A stretch of 64,000 nt of DNA from Temnothorax longispinosus. Its lineage: Eukaryota > Arthropoda > Insecta > Hymenoptera > Formicidae. Both the position numbers and the translations under genes were made by a program. The notes beneath the pieces were generated by a model that made no database searches, had not been told where the DNA came from, and saw nothing but the letters and a program-made list of their open reading frames with translations. Every line of letters starts with the position of its first letter. Position 1 is the first letter of the stretch. The stretch spans positions 2,356,001 to 2,420,000 of the forward strand of contig NC_092364.1 of assembly GCF_030848805.1 (NCBI RefSeq). The letters run 5' to 3'. Of the stretch, positions 32,672-45,016 are shown piece by piece.

Positions 32672-34034
32672 ACAGTATCAATACATTATCAAACTATTTC
32701 AGGTTCACTCCCTGGTACATCAGCAGCACATGAATTGGTGGTTTCTATAAGACGTAAATGCACACCGGAAGAAGCATTAAATGTATTAAATACATTGCCT
32801 GGTCCCAGAGAAAACGAAGAGACGAATAATTACAATCCGTTGAAAATCGACGTCTTTGTACAAACTTTACTGAACCTTGGTTCGAAAAGTTTCAGTCATA
32901 GTTTTGCGGCTATAGTAAAGTTTCATTATGTTTTCAAGGTAAATGAACGTTACAATTTTCTGTACAATTTGGATGCATATACATGTGTGCTCCTCACATT
33001 ATGAATATTTCTCGAACACAGGTGCTCGCTGAAACGGAAGAAGCGCAGATATGTATATTGAGAAACATGTACGCGTTGTGGAAGAATCATTACCAAATGA
33101 TGGTAGTGCTAACAGACAAGTTTTTAAAAACTGGTATTATTGAATGCAGCGCTATCGCCAACTGGATATTTTCCAAAGAGATGGCATCTGAGTTTACAAA
33201 GTTCGTTTTACTGCTGTTTTGCATCTTGATAAAATATTCAATTTATTCATTTTATTTCAAAATATCAACACAATTCCCGATACATATTGGAGAGAATAGT
33301 AACATAAGAAATTGTCATTTTTCCAGATTATATATTTGGGAAATACTGCACTTGACAATACGTAAAATGAACAAGCATGTGACGAAATTGAGCACGGAAT
33401 TGACGGATGCGAGGGAGAAACTGAGAAGAGCGGAAAGTAGGTCAGGTTCCTCTTCGGACGAGGAGGATACTAATAAAGAGAGAAATAGGGAGAGACCATC
33501 GGAGGATGTGGTAGAACGAATGGAGGAAAAGTTGGAAGCTGCGCAAGCAGATCAGAAAAATTTATTCCTCATTATATTTCAGGTATAAAAAAAGCACATC
33601 ACTTGTATTAAAAGTAAATCCACGAATGTCATTTTTTTTCTTCATGGAAAAGAATTTCTAAAATTGTTTTATGTAAGACTTTTATATGACATTGTAAGCG
33701 ATATATTAATTTCTTCTTTTTTAGCGTTTTATAATGATCCTATCGGAACATTTAGTGCGCTGCGACACAGATGGAATTGACTATAACACGCATTGGTATA
33801 AATGGACTGTAGGAAGATTGCAACAAGTTTTCTTATCTGTGAGTTACAAATTGATTATTATTATGTAATAATATTCAATGCTTACGCGGGTAATTGGAGG
33901 ACGTTTATTCTACTTTACAGCATCAAGAGCAAGTACAAAAATATTCTTCGACGCTGGAAACTTTACTCTTCACTCCAGACTTGGATCCTCATATTTTGGA
34001 CGTGTTTCATCAATTTGTTTCTCTACGAGCATAA
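29907..34034 (+). CDS. Cbp80: Nuclear cap-binding protein subunit 1 (CBP80)
   Basis: Large subunit of the nuclear cap-binding complex; it supports CBP20 on the 7-methylguanosine cap and acts in splicing, export and decay of RNA. Eleven exons: 29907-29946, 30579-31047, 31135-31629, 31715-31886, 31994-32199, 32321-32424, 32703-32938, 33022-33200, 33327-33582, 33725-33838 and 33921-34034. The total is 794 aa (the human protein is 790). Seen: MSRRRVHEED with a basic nuclear signal (KKRRR), the MIF4G repeat region (LEGLASVLEADL, KCTIYTTLVGLLNAKNFNFG, VPQVRRDWYVYAVLSTLPWV), HPQEEYLDCLWAQ, RPYLAFDSILCEALQHNLPP, NPLKIDVFVQTLL, LYIWEILHLTIRKMNKHV, a charged coiled coil in exon nine, and the end LLFTPDLDPHILDVFHQFV. 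AATAAA at 34144-34149. Confidence 0.96.
32637..32669. repeat. (TA)n microsatellite in Cbp80 intron
   Basis: About 16 TA units in the intron between exons six and seven. Confidence 0.9.
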
Positions 34035-34501
34035 AATAAGATATACATATATAAATAATGTATTTATATCAGAGTACGTTTATAAGTTAGCAAGCTAAGC
34101 TGCATCAAAGTACATTTAAGTTAATAAGCTAATTGTAAGTTACAATAAAGTACATTTTAGAGTTTTTATTTGTGTCATCTCTCATCTGATACTGTCCTCG
34201 TCCTGACACTGCCAATTTTTAAGAGTTAAAATTTTGCGGACCTTGAGAACTTCGGAATTCTAAAATACTTAAATTATATCGACATTTCGACGCGTCGATA
34301 GAATCGCAGTCGTTTCGTATCTATGTCGAATTCTCTTTTCAAAGTCAAAACATCGAGTCGTTGCTCAAAAATCATTATTTTTATCACGTGTTCCAAACAC
34401 GTTTTTATGTCAACCCGGTCAATCGTGGGAAGGATGACGGGAACCTTGTGAAGGAAACGTAGGGTAAACGGACTAATTAGCGAAAATTGCAGTGTGCGAA
34501 A

Positions 34502-35633
34502 ATGCAAGAGCCGCAGCATGTCGCGAACGTGTGTCAGGGCGAATTTTACACCGCCGCCGCGAAATATTGGGACCGCATCCCGCCCACGGTGAACGGGATG
34601 CTGGGCGGCTTTGGATTTATCTCGCAGACTGACATAAAAGGCTCTACGCTCTTCCTAAAATCTCTCTTCGAGGTACATATTGTTATAATCTAACCTATCA
34701 GTGCATTTCGTAAATCTCTTTACATTTTTGCATGTTCGATAAAAAGTAAATTAATTAAGTGAATAACATAATGTGTGACTTTTGTGAGATTGAATATCCA
34801 ATGTTCTTTTTTAATTTGGAAGTGGCTGTAAAATATGTTAATAGAGAAATCGATAGCATGTCTCTCTCGCTCTTAATTTTGCATGAAGCATCTTATCATT
34901 TAACAGTTCAGACAAAAGTGTTGAAGAAATAATGTATATAAAAAAAATTGTTCTGTTTTAGTTAGAAAATCCACCTTCCAAAGCGTTTGCCCTTGACTGC
35001 GGTGCTGGTATTGGTAGAATTACGAAGAACTTATTATTGAAATTTTTTAAACACATAGACCTCGTTGAACAAAATCCAAAGTTTCTAGAAGTAGCAAAGA
35101 TCTCCTTGGAAAACTGTTCGTCGAGAATCAACCAATATTATCCTATTGGTAAATATATTTTGTCTACAAGAGATTGAGAGATTTGGTGTAACAGATATAT
35201 ATAAATATGCTCGTCTCTTTTAAGGATTGCAAAATTTCTGCCCTACGGCAAAGAAGTACGATCTTATATGGTGTCAATGGGTATTGGGACATTTAGAAGA
35301 CGACGATTTGATAGAATTTTTTAGAAAGTGCTCGTAAGTTTGATTTTCGTTCTATCGTAGAGGAAGCACGAAGGACCGTTTCTCACCTTGTAAATTTGGA
35401 TTTGCAGATTGGGCTTGAAAGATAACGGTGTACTAGTGGTGAAAGAAAATGTCACAACCTCAAATAAAATAGAAACTGACAAGGAAGATTCTTCCGTAAC
35501 GAGACCGTTGAATACTTTGCAGTCTTTATTCGAAAAGGCCGATCTTATTTGCATCAAGGAACAACAACAGACTAAATTCCCACGCGGCTTATATCCAGTT
35601 TATATGTTTGCCCTTAGATCAAGAAATCAGTAA
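34502..35633 (+). CDS. Ntmt1: N-terminal Xaa-Pro-Lys N-methyltransferase 1 (NTMT1/METTL11A)
   Basis: AdoMet-dependent enzyme that methylates the alpha-amine of proteins beginning X-Pro-Lys after Met removal, including RCC1 and histone-like targets. Exons 34502-34672, 34962-35148, 35225-35333 and 35408-35633 give 230 aa. It opens MQEPQHVANVCQGEFYTAAA and has KYWDRIPPTVNGMLGGFG, motif I ALDCGAGIGRITKNLL, LVEQNPKFLEVAK, YDLIWCQWVLGHLED and GVLVVKENVT. It ends VYMFALRSRNQ. The first true ATG is at 34502; an upstream TTG is not a start. AATAAA at 35799-35804. It lies about 470 bp downstream of Cbp80 on the same strand. Confidence 0.95.
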
Positions 35634-35927
35634 ACCAATAACGCGCAATATACAAAACTAAATATCTGAGTACTGTATATTCTTAGAGGTCTAAATTATT
35701 TTATTTAATTTGTATTTTCTCAAAAATATGTTAGTTTCCTAAGTGTAATTTTTTCAAGAAAAAGGATTTCGAAAAAAAAGCGCTATATAGTATATAGAAA
35801 TAAAATATTAACTCTATAAATTCATTTTATACAAAAATCAATTTTTGTTTATAATTACAATAAATACACATTTTGCAGTCGACGGTTGCATTACTCAGCG
35901 AGTAAAGTTCTATGTAAAAAAGTAGTT

Positions 35928-37779
35928 TTACTTTGGCCGTATCTTTTCATACATAAAACGTTGATTTGCATCTTGAGGGGAAGCATTTATGAGTCGCCTT
36001 TTCACAGCATGGAAATGCTCCAAAGCAAAATTATAGAATTCATTTTCCATCTTCCACACAACCGATTGCTGGATCTTGTCTATTGTTTCAGATAACGGAT
36101 TGAGTTTTTGCGTGGTTTGTCGTAAGTGTGACTTATTATCTGAAATCGAAGAAAAGCATCGATATATTCTGATATTGTTTTAACAGTGATAATGCAATAA
36201 AGGAAATATATTGCCAAGTATTATATATCTCTCGAAGAGGATAAATAATTGTTCTCACGAATACCTACTATGTAAAAAAACGTTGTATGCCCCTTTGAAA
36301 AACCGTGGTAGTACAATCTCCAATACCTCTACGAATTCGTTTAACTCCTCCGTCACTCCGACCAGGAAGTAATACTTTTGTAAATTCCGTTTGGCTTCCT
36401 CCAACGCCCAGCTGTTACCAATTTCCCTGCAAAAGATAAATCACAATGATAAATTGATAATAATTACTACATATCTTTATGTGTAGTCAGGAAATATAAA
36501 ATCTAGATAAAAGATTTGTTCAAAATGTTTTATTTCCAATTACGTTAGAAGAAAATTACGTGTAAAGAAAAGAATTTACCAACAAGCTGGATCGTGGCCA
36601 CAAAAAAATGGAATCTGTAGCCACATGTTATTAGGATCACAGTCAGGTTGTCCAATATTTATACACTCGTCAAATGTCTAGACAAAATTAAACGATTAGA
36701 CAAATTTATTCTTTATATTCATATATACTTTCACATATATTTTTTGCGGATAAATGCACAAACCTTTGTATCTCCATGTTTCTTCCTTATAACATGGGGT
36801 CTAAAATTATCCCCGTATCTTAAGAAGTAGTAATATGATATAAATCTGTCTAAAGGTTTTCTTAGTAAATTTATGTACAAAGGCATACGTTTAGTACCAA
36901 ATCTGGAAAATAAAAATGTGTTAAGTAAAACGAATAAATATTTATTTTGTTTTGTGGAAAAGGTGTAAACCTTGCTGTACCTACTTTCCAAAATTTAAAA
37001 ACGCCATGTGTCCATGGTAAAACGCTGGCTTTATACTATTCCAGTTTGATATGTTATTTGCAAATTGAACCTGCATATATCTTTACGTTAGTGACAAAAT
37101 TCATTATAAGATACATGTATCTAAGGTTTTACAAAGAAAGAAGGAAACACGTAGCAAATAGAAACTAAGATGCAGACTTATTTTCTTGCTTTAGGCATAT
37201 TTTTATACTGTTCTATCATGTAAAGTATCTTACACTACAGTAAGAAGATATTTCGAGAAGCAATTATGCTTCTTAAACAAGATTCTAATGTGAAAGATCA
37301 CAGGCTATAACTAAGCGCAGTACACGAATCTCCTTTAATGTACAACACACCTGGTTAGCAAAAGTAAGGGTGTGCATGTTATTCGTCACGTTAATGTGCA
37401 GCACATGATATTTGTTCTGCTTGCACAAATCGTAAACTAATCCCATGAAACTGGTGGACGCTGTCTTGGGCACTCTGTTGTATATCATAACGATGTCCTC
37501 CAGATCATCCTCGCTACCTCCTCGCGCCTCGACGCGCCTGTCGTCGTTCCTAGCGTCGATCCGCACGACGGCATCATCTGCAAAGGAAATCCGTGTTATT
37601 CCCGCGATTTGTATCGCGAGCAGAATCGGGACTGGTGTTTCGAGGTTAGATCTGAACCACGTACGGAGCGATCTGCAGCTCTCTTCCACGTCGTTCAATC
37701 GCACTTGCTGATAGACTATTATGAAGATGAGGAACAGGATCAGGACCCATTGCGTGAACGGCAAGTTCCTCAGGATCAT
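35928..37779 (-). CDS. Hs2st: Heparan sulfate 2-O-sulfotransferase
   Basis: Golgi type II membrane enzyme that transfers sulfate from PAPS to the 2-O position of uronic acids in heparan sulfate. Minus-strand exons: 37779-37351, 37070-36985, 36902-36764, 36677-36580, 36426-36269 and 36139-35928, giving 373 aa with matching phases. An N-terminal membrane anchor (WVLILFLIFIIVYQQV, ~11-26) precedes a stem. The 5'-phosphosulfate site is YNRVPKTASTSF, with the catalytic region FYHGHMAFLNFGKFG. The 3'-phosphate site is RKPLDRFISYYYFLRYGD, followed by WLQIPFFCGHDPACW, YYFLVGVTEELNEF and LPRFFKGA. It ends FMYEKIRPK. The residue after the Arg in the 3' motif is Lys, where vertebrate enzymes have Asp (RDP). 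Drosophila Pipe is a related paralogue group, but this sequence fits Hs2st better. Confidence 0.94.
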
Positions 37780-38581
37780 CTTACGTCGCCGCTCAAACCA
37801 TACCTATCACCCGCGTCGGCCGCCCGCGAGGGTGCCGTGTCCGAAGCCGAGCCGCGAGAACTCGAAATGTACGCCAGGCGCTCAGGCGTGGTATCCTTTT
37901 TCCTTTCCCGAATATCGGCCCCTTCTTTATAAACCGCACGCCAGCTTTTATACGTCGACGTTCGGCTGACGAGCTCCGTGATGTACCGTGTGCGTGCCGC
38001 AGCAAGGCGTAACTTTTTAGGTTAGAAAATTATCTGCGAAAACATACCTGCAATCAGTGCGATCACACCTTCACACCCTCGAAGCAAGCATGGTTACGGT
38101 TGGTATTCTTGCGACTCGTTTGTCTTGCCGTAATTACTAATTACAGAATAAAATTCTTGAAGTACAATAAACGACTCGGTCTTGAAGTATAATAAATATA
38201 TAATGAATGGAAATAAAATTTGAAATATAATAAATTATATATTACAATTATATATTACTGGTATATAATTTGCGATTTTATGGGGGACGCAACGATTGAA
38301 TCAACAACGTTGAGAATATTAATGTATACATTTTATAGTGAACTTTGGGGTAAAAAAGGTTCCGATTCTGATTTCGCTAGTACACGATCGGAATTAACAA
38401 ATAATTCCTATAAATACACAGTCGTCCTCGATTAGAGCTTCCCTTCTTGTTTAGCACAATGTATCACAAATCTCATTATCAATTCATTAAATAGCTTACA
38501 TAATATATCTATGTGCTAATTAATATCTAGGTTTATATTAATTACACAGATTAATTGCGATAATTTATACATCCCCGGGCA
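37780..38581. other. Short gap between Hs2st and morgue
   Basis: Likely Hs2st leader and promoter at the left and morgue 3' UTR at the right. No other coding exon seen. Confidence 0.45.
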
Positions 38582-41141
38582 CTAGATCGGCGTTACGACA
38601 TCGTGCATCGCGTACCTCCACGTCCACGCTCTCGCCACCTCCTCGAACTTCTCGCGGTCGTTCATATACATCTCTCCTAGTTCTGGCTCCATGCACACCT
38701 GTTCACAACAGTCATCGCACGTCAGCAACAATCCAAACACATTTATTACTGGTCTTGATAAGTGTATCAATATATATTAATATATATATATATATATATA
38801 GATTAAGTTTTCAAATTGGAATAAATAATTAAACGTTTGAAATATTTTTATTGAATAGACCGATTCTCCAAAATGATGATACTTACTTGGCAATACGGAT
38901 CCGTAAGCAGACTTTGTACACTGATAAGAACTTTGGATATCGTGAGAGCTAATGACCAATTATGATGTATCGAGTCTATTCCAACGTCTCCGTGTCTCGA
39001 CACGTTCGGGTGAAGTATTTTCGTTAGAAACCTCACTACGGGTGGACACATGGGATAGCTGTAAGAAATATACGTTATATAGAAAATTGATAATATAATG
39101 CACAGCAAGAGTTGTTTCTTTCTTGTGCTCATGAATATCTAAAGTTCTGTAAAAAGTAATTGATTTGAAAATGAAGTTCCAGTCATTCTGCCAAGTCTTT
39201 AGTTTTTGTGAGATCACTTTTATAATTGAATTTTAACAGATTTTTTTTTTCAAAAATTCTATTAACTGAAAAAAAAAAGGTAGAATCTTATGATGCGTGT
39301 AGTAAGTTTCTTTTGATGTGTACCTGAATGGAACTTGTAGATACAGATAAAACAATCCTCCCTCGTACGGACTTCCCACTGGTCCTGTGATAGTAGCTTG
39401 CCAATGGCAGCACATATGATCGAGAGGCATCGCCTCGATACCTTCAGGCGGATCGATTCTCAAACTTTTGAGCTCACTGCGTAACCTGTTCCTCCGCCAA
39501 GAGTTCTCCTCCATTCTGGGAGGCCTCGATCGCAGGGAGGTCTGCGCCAGACAAGTACGACATGGTGCCGAGGAGGCCAAATAATCGTACACCTTGTACC
39601 AGTTCTTGACGCAGCCGATAGGCTTGTACAGAGGCCAGCGTAATTTCACGTGCTGCCGCCATTGTAGCTGAGTGACGTGCGTCGAGAGCAGGCCGCACCA
39701 TCGTCGACAGACGTTCGCCGCCGACCACAGGCTGATGTCATCGAGATGCGAGAAGATGGCGAGCAGCACCTCAGGCGGCAATCTTTCCACCAAACCCGGC
39801 TCGTTGATGGGCTCGTGTTCAATGTGTTTGTGATTCGACAGTATCTCCAGCCGCTCCGACAGATTGTACGGCCGCGACGGTTCATCCGCGTCCTCGTACA
39901 CCCTGTAATCCCAATGATACTGTGCGGCGTTGTGCCCGGGTTCGTTGTTCTGACCGTCGTGACCTAGCGCAAACATTTCCGGCGTACTCCGGCGTACATT
40001 CTCCTCCATTCTGTCCTGCGCGTTTCTGTCAGTCCTGTTGGCGCAATTCTGATGGCAGTCGCCCCTCGTTCGGCATACCATACTCTGCAGGTCGAGACTC
40101 GCGTCGCGCGGCGCCGGCACGTTCCGCGCGAACGCCGCCACGCACTTGTCGACGGAATTGTTACTCGAATTGCTCTGCGGCGCGTGATAATTGCACTGGG
40201 GCGCCGCCGCGTTTTGATACAGCGCGTAACATCTGCGCGAAACGTTCGCGTTATGATTGAGCGGGTTCTGCTGCACGTTTGGGATATTGGGGTTGACGCT
40301 CTGCGGTGAATTTTGCTGCTGCTGGCTAGTTCTCCTCTCGTAGTAATCGGTCGGCTCGTCGTTTCCCGAATCTTCATCGTCCGTCTTCTGTTTTCAGAAA
40401 GCAAATACACGAGCATTAGTATTAATATCTATTAATAACGCGTGAGTGTTAACGCGTTCGAAATAAATTTGTATTTATCGTACCTCGCTGAAAATTGGTA
40501 CTTGGAGCAGATCGACGTCATTCGGGAACAGAAATGCGTGACACGTCGCGCAGACTGGTTCTTCGAAGCACGGCCCATAATATCCGTTACAAATATAACA
40601 TGCTGTTGTCTGTAAATAAATAAAAATTACACGTCATATACATACGTGACTTATTGAGACGAGAAAAGCCACGAAATAACATAAAAATTTAAGTTTGGTC
40701 AATCTATTGTCGACAAATATATAATAATTTTATAATAATGAAGTTAACAGGTTCATAACAGGATCGCCTTAACGGTTAAGTCGTAGGTAATTAAGTCAAT
40801 AAACTCCTCGAGTAGGAAAATGATTTACGGATAAGTACAAATGTAAGTGGTTCGATGTAACTTTCTCCACCGCAGAATCACATGCGACGTCGCGGTTATC
40901 GGCCGCGAAGTCGCAAAATTCACACGAAAAACGTTGACGAGACACGAATCGAGAGACAACGGAGGGAGATATGGGGCGGAAATTCAGAGCTTACCGAGAA
41001 TTGAAATTCGGGACAGGGGACGTATTCGATCGACTCGACGAAATCGTCCTCCAGGTTCAGGCTGAGGCTCAGGTCACCATTCTCGCTTATTTTCTCGCCG
41101 TTACCGTTCTGCGTGCAGTCAACAATCTTGTCGCCCGCCAT
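38582..41141 (-). CDS. morgue: Morgue: zinc finger, F-box and E2-like (UBC) protein
   Basis: Morgue joins an F-box to an inactive ubiquitin-conjugating fold and promotes loss of the apoptosis inhibitor DIAP1 in flies. Minus-strand exons: 41141-40995, 40609-40484, 40387-39324, 39058-38887 and 38698-38582, giving 541 aa (fly Morgue is about 490). Order seen: an acidic start MAGDKIVDCTQN; the zinc finger CYICNGYYGPC..PVCATCHAFL; a long Gln/Asn-rich linker; the F-box ERLPPEVLLAIFSHLDDISL..VCRRW; then the E2 fold (SELKSLRIDPPEGIEA, WQATITGPVGSPYEGGLFYL, PPVVRFLTKILHPNVSRHGD, WSLALTISKVLISVQSLL). Where active E2 enzymes have the catalytic Cys, this reads GDVGIDS, so Gly replaces Cys, as in fly Morgue. 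Confidence 0.94.
38775..38801. repeat. (TA)n microsatellite in morgue intron
   Basis: Short pure TA run in the last morgue intron. Confidence 0.85.
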
Positions 41142-41675
41142 TTTGTAACAATTAACAAATTCGTTCCGCGATTGTGTGGCGTGTGGCGCCGTGGCGTGCG
41201 GGATTCTCACGTAGTGCAGCAGTCAGCAGTGCTGCCAGAGTTTCAGTCGACTAGTCGTCAGTGGAGAAAAGGCGCCAGACTTTTCTCCAAGAGGAGCAAG
41301 GTGAGCAAGGTCATGATTCATGATACATGATACGTGAGAAAATATAACGCGGTGAGACACTTGAATCACTTGAGCGCATCAGATAATTTCACTGAATGCT
41401 GAATAAACGTACATGTATGTATATATTTTTGAAATTTATTTATCGGCGCAACAATTATACACACCATGGTTATGTTACAGGACTAGACCAAGAGTCCAGG
41501 TTTCGGAAAAGTTTAAAGTAAATATTCCAAAAAGCTGCGTCGACACCTGCTTAAGTCACCTTTATTTTTCGTAATCCAAGTGGATCATTGCATTTACTTC
41601 ATGGTAATTTTACGTTTTTATATATTACAGTAGAATAATATTAAATTTATTTTTGTTTAGAATTTGTAACTTTGT

Positions 41676-41893
41676 CCATTTTCAATGTAGATTAACTTTA
41701 TTATTATAGCTTTAACTTACTTTTAATCTTTTTCTAATTCTCAGAACTTGAAGAAGATAAAAAGTAAGTAAAATTGAGATTAAAGTTAATCTGCAATATT
41801 CTACATTGATAGAAATTGAGACATTGGAATTAAAAAAAAAGATAAACAAGTAAAATTGAGATTAAATTAGTTAATCTGCATTGGTAGAAAATG
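41676..41893. repeat. Imperfect inverted repeat cluster between morgue and PAL
   Basis: The block 'gtagattaacttta..' is followed by 'attaaagttaatctgcaat..ctacat' in inverted orientation, and a further partial inverted copy ends near 41893 (ttaatctgcattggtagaaaa). Probably a decayed fold-back element. A related 'ctttttatc..ttttctaattct' stretch occurs next to the family 1 MITE at about 29490-29560. Confidence 0.55.
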
Positions 41894-42376
41894 GTCATTA
41901 GTCTACTTTTATTTTCAATGCTTTCTGTATAAACGTTCTAAGATGATACTAAAATTCTCTTTTGATTTTTACATAGATACAAAAATAGGATGTGCTATTG
42001 CTTTATCAATTATCATGTAATATCCTGAGGTGTACATATGCAGGTATAAACAGAAAAACTAATACTAAATATACAACATTGTGAAAAGCGTTAATATTTA
42101 TAACACTCCGTCAATTCTTTGAACTGGACAAACGTTCCAAGATATTAAAACGTTGATAGATTAGTTAACAGTCGTTAAATTAGAAGGCGAGTGAATAAAA
42201 AAATATATTTTTTTAACATTTTTTCACACTTCGTGATATGCTGAGGTAGTGGAAGAGAAAAATTGTATTTCATTGTGCTTTTCACAGATTTGGTTCCCAT
42301 GCTTTATCTCCAGAATTATATAAATGGCGTCAGACGACAGATTTCAGCTGTAATACTGGTTGTTTTAACTTCTGCG

Positions 42377-45016
42377 TTAGTTGGATTTGCTCACTAGGTC
42401 GAACTTCCATATTTTGTTTGGTCCAATTTCTGACACGTAAAGGGCTTTACCGTACGGACACACAGCGATGGCGTGGGGCGTCTTGAAAGACTGGGGAAAA
42501 AGTACAATATTCTTTTTATAAAAAAAAAAAAATAATAAAGTATTAAAATAATTTTGAGTATCAGTACTCAAATGCGAAATTGGTCATTTTGATTCTCAAA
42601 TGTATCATAAATCTATAATGAGAGTGATAGCAATTATCACATCATCGAAAATATAAAATGTAATACTTACTGAGGATTCAGGACCCCAATATCCGGTTAC
42701 GTTCTGATTCATGGAATCGATGGTGAAACCCTGAATCGGTATATTTCTAGATGTCACGCCGTTAACAGCGTAAATGAAACCATCTAAAATTATCGACATA
42801 ATATAATAAAGATATTTATCTCCCTTTATTTTTACTTTATCATTTAAAAAATGACATTAGCAAGTAATGAAAAGTATCGAGAAAATAGAAGTACGATTAT
42901 AATATTGCCGATTTTTTATTTCTAATAAATCTACATTTTTTTTATTTTGTTGCCTGATTTAATTTAATATCAATTTAGTATCGATGTAAATTAGGTTTTA
43001 TATTATGATAGAGTGCGAGGATTTTGACATATTGAAAATGTTGATTTTAATACGATAATATTTATACAAAAAATTGCAATCATCGTGAATTACTTACGGT
43101 ACGACGCAATTCCAAATATTCGGCCAAATTGCCGATGACGAATCGAATAGGGGGGTTCCACATTTTGACTAAATCCGGAATACGTCACGTCCAGACACAC
43201 AATTCTCCAATTTTCGCGATCAGCGACACATACTTGTCTATTTGGCAAGACTGTCAGGGCATGCGGGATTCTCAAAGTAATCCATCCTAAAACCGCGAAT
43301 TAATATTATTTAAACACATAAAAATATGTGTTGAAGGTATACTTTTACAAGGGAAGAGAATATGTCTTATACCATTTAAGGATTGGTACAAGCAAAAATT
43401 TAAGAAGGCCGTATATTATACTATTAACGATATTAAACGTACTTTCGTCAATAGTGTACTTGGGGTTGCCTCTTTTATCAAACAGTACTAATCTATTGTT
43501 GCAATATCCATCAGCGACAACGATCTCGCCACCCGGTAAAACCGCAACCGAGGTTGGCTGGCAGAAATGTTCTATGTCGCTTCCAGGCTCGAATCTTTGA
43601 CCGAGAATCAGTTGAGGGACGCCAGAAGCCGAATACTATATAATTTATACAGATATTAGCCTCTAATATTAAAAAAAAAAACAACTATGATTATAAAATG
43701 TTTTAATAAATTAAGTATAGCTTCTTATTGACTTCTCAGTTACTTGACTTGTCAATATAATTTTAATACATGTGCATATCCATCATTCATTAACAATGAA
43801 AACATATTTGTGATCTAACAATAAGACGTTTTATAATTACAGCGCAACATTTCATGTGTTAGACGGCAGGATTTATCGGCCAAGATTTGACGGCAAGATC
43901 TCATTTGTGTCTTGAAATATGCTTTGATGTGGATTTCTCTACATACCTTGAATACTTGATGGAGAGCAATATCAGTCAGCCATATATTTCCAAAGGGATC
44001 GACGTGGATTCCATGCGGTAAATAAAACGTCTGATTTCCCCAACCACTTATAATATCGCCGGTTTTCGGATCCAGCGTTAATACTGTGTTATCACGAATG
44101 GGACCTCTGTATTTTTTTTGGTACTCTACATCCTCGTTGAAAGTGCTAAAAATTAACACGTTATAAATAAAAAAAAATTGAATATGTAATTGATCAGGGA
44201 GATACAGCTAGATTTTCCAGAAAGTAAAAGTTATATTGAGATATTAAAATGAATTGAACAAAAATTATCTCAAAGTTAATCGTAATTCTCATTTTTTAAT
44301 TATAAAAGCTATAAAGAGAGTGCATATACATTTAAATAATTCAGCAATTGTTTTTTTAGAAAGTATGAATTTTAATTGTTATGCCTTTAATTTTTATTCG
44401 CTAATTTATTGATGACTTACTCGTAATTCCATGTTCTATCTCCGCGGTGAAAAATCACGAGATTCCCCATCGGGTCCACCGCGACGCCGGAAACCTCGCC
44501 AAGATTTTTGGGACTTTGCCAGAAATGATTTTCAACGGGATGCAACGGCGTGTGGGACTGATCCTGCATAATAACGACAACAAGAATAATGGTAAATATA
44601 TGCATATATGATAAGACAGGATTATTATGTTATTATAACATTGTTAAAACATGATTTTCAGGGCAATGTTGGAGATATAATGTCTTATAATAAATCCTCG
44701 AATATTATTTTACGAAATTATACGGATTAGTAACGACTGAAGTAAACATGTACTAATTATAATTTTTAAAATTTCCGCATGCGTGAACATTATTTCATTA
44801 TTACGACGTAGCAATGTATCAAGATGTGATGTCAAATATAAATTAGTTTATTTGGATATATATACATACGTGAAAGCGTCGGTAAGGAATTTCGAATTCA
44901 TCGAAGTTATTTCCATCGTCGAAGTTTCCATTGTCGATATTGGACGTAACGCCTCTAAATATCACTATTGCGAGCACCGAGAGAACTCGAGGGAATCGGT
45001 TTCCTCCATCCGCCAT
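42377..45016 (-). CDS. Pal: Peptidyl-alpha-hydroxyglycine alpha-amidating lyase (PAL)
   Basis: Catalyses the second step of C-terminal amidation of neuropeptides, releasing glyoxylate from the hydroxyglycine intermediate in the secretory pathway. In insects it is separate from the monooxygenase PHM. Minus-strand exons: 45016-44870, 44563-44421, 44145-43947, 43635-43443, 43286-43098, 42783-42671 and 42490-42377, giving 365 aa in consistent phase. A hydrophobic N-terminal segment (LSVLAIVIF) is likely the signal peptide. Seen: GEVSGVAVDPMGNLVIFHRG, the NHL-type blades with zinc-ligand-type His (LPHGIHVDPFGNIWLTD, RIPHALTVLPN, TPHAIAVCPYGKALYVSE), FEPGSDIEHFCQPTSVAV and DGYCNNRL. It ends KIWKFDLVSKSN. 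Insects often have two paralogues (Pal1, Pal2); I do not assign which. Confidence 0.93.

Noticed and set aside
34487..34501. Five-residue extension of NTMT1 starting at 34487
   Set aside because: The codon is TTG, not ATG; the first ATG is at 34502 and gives the expected N terminus.
39677..40309. Plus-strand frames of 85-112 codons opposite morgue exon three
   Set aside because: They are antisense shadows of a well-supported coding exon.
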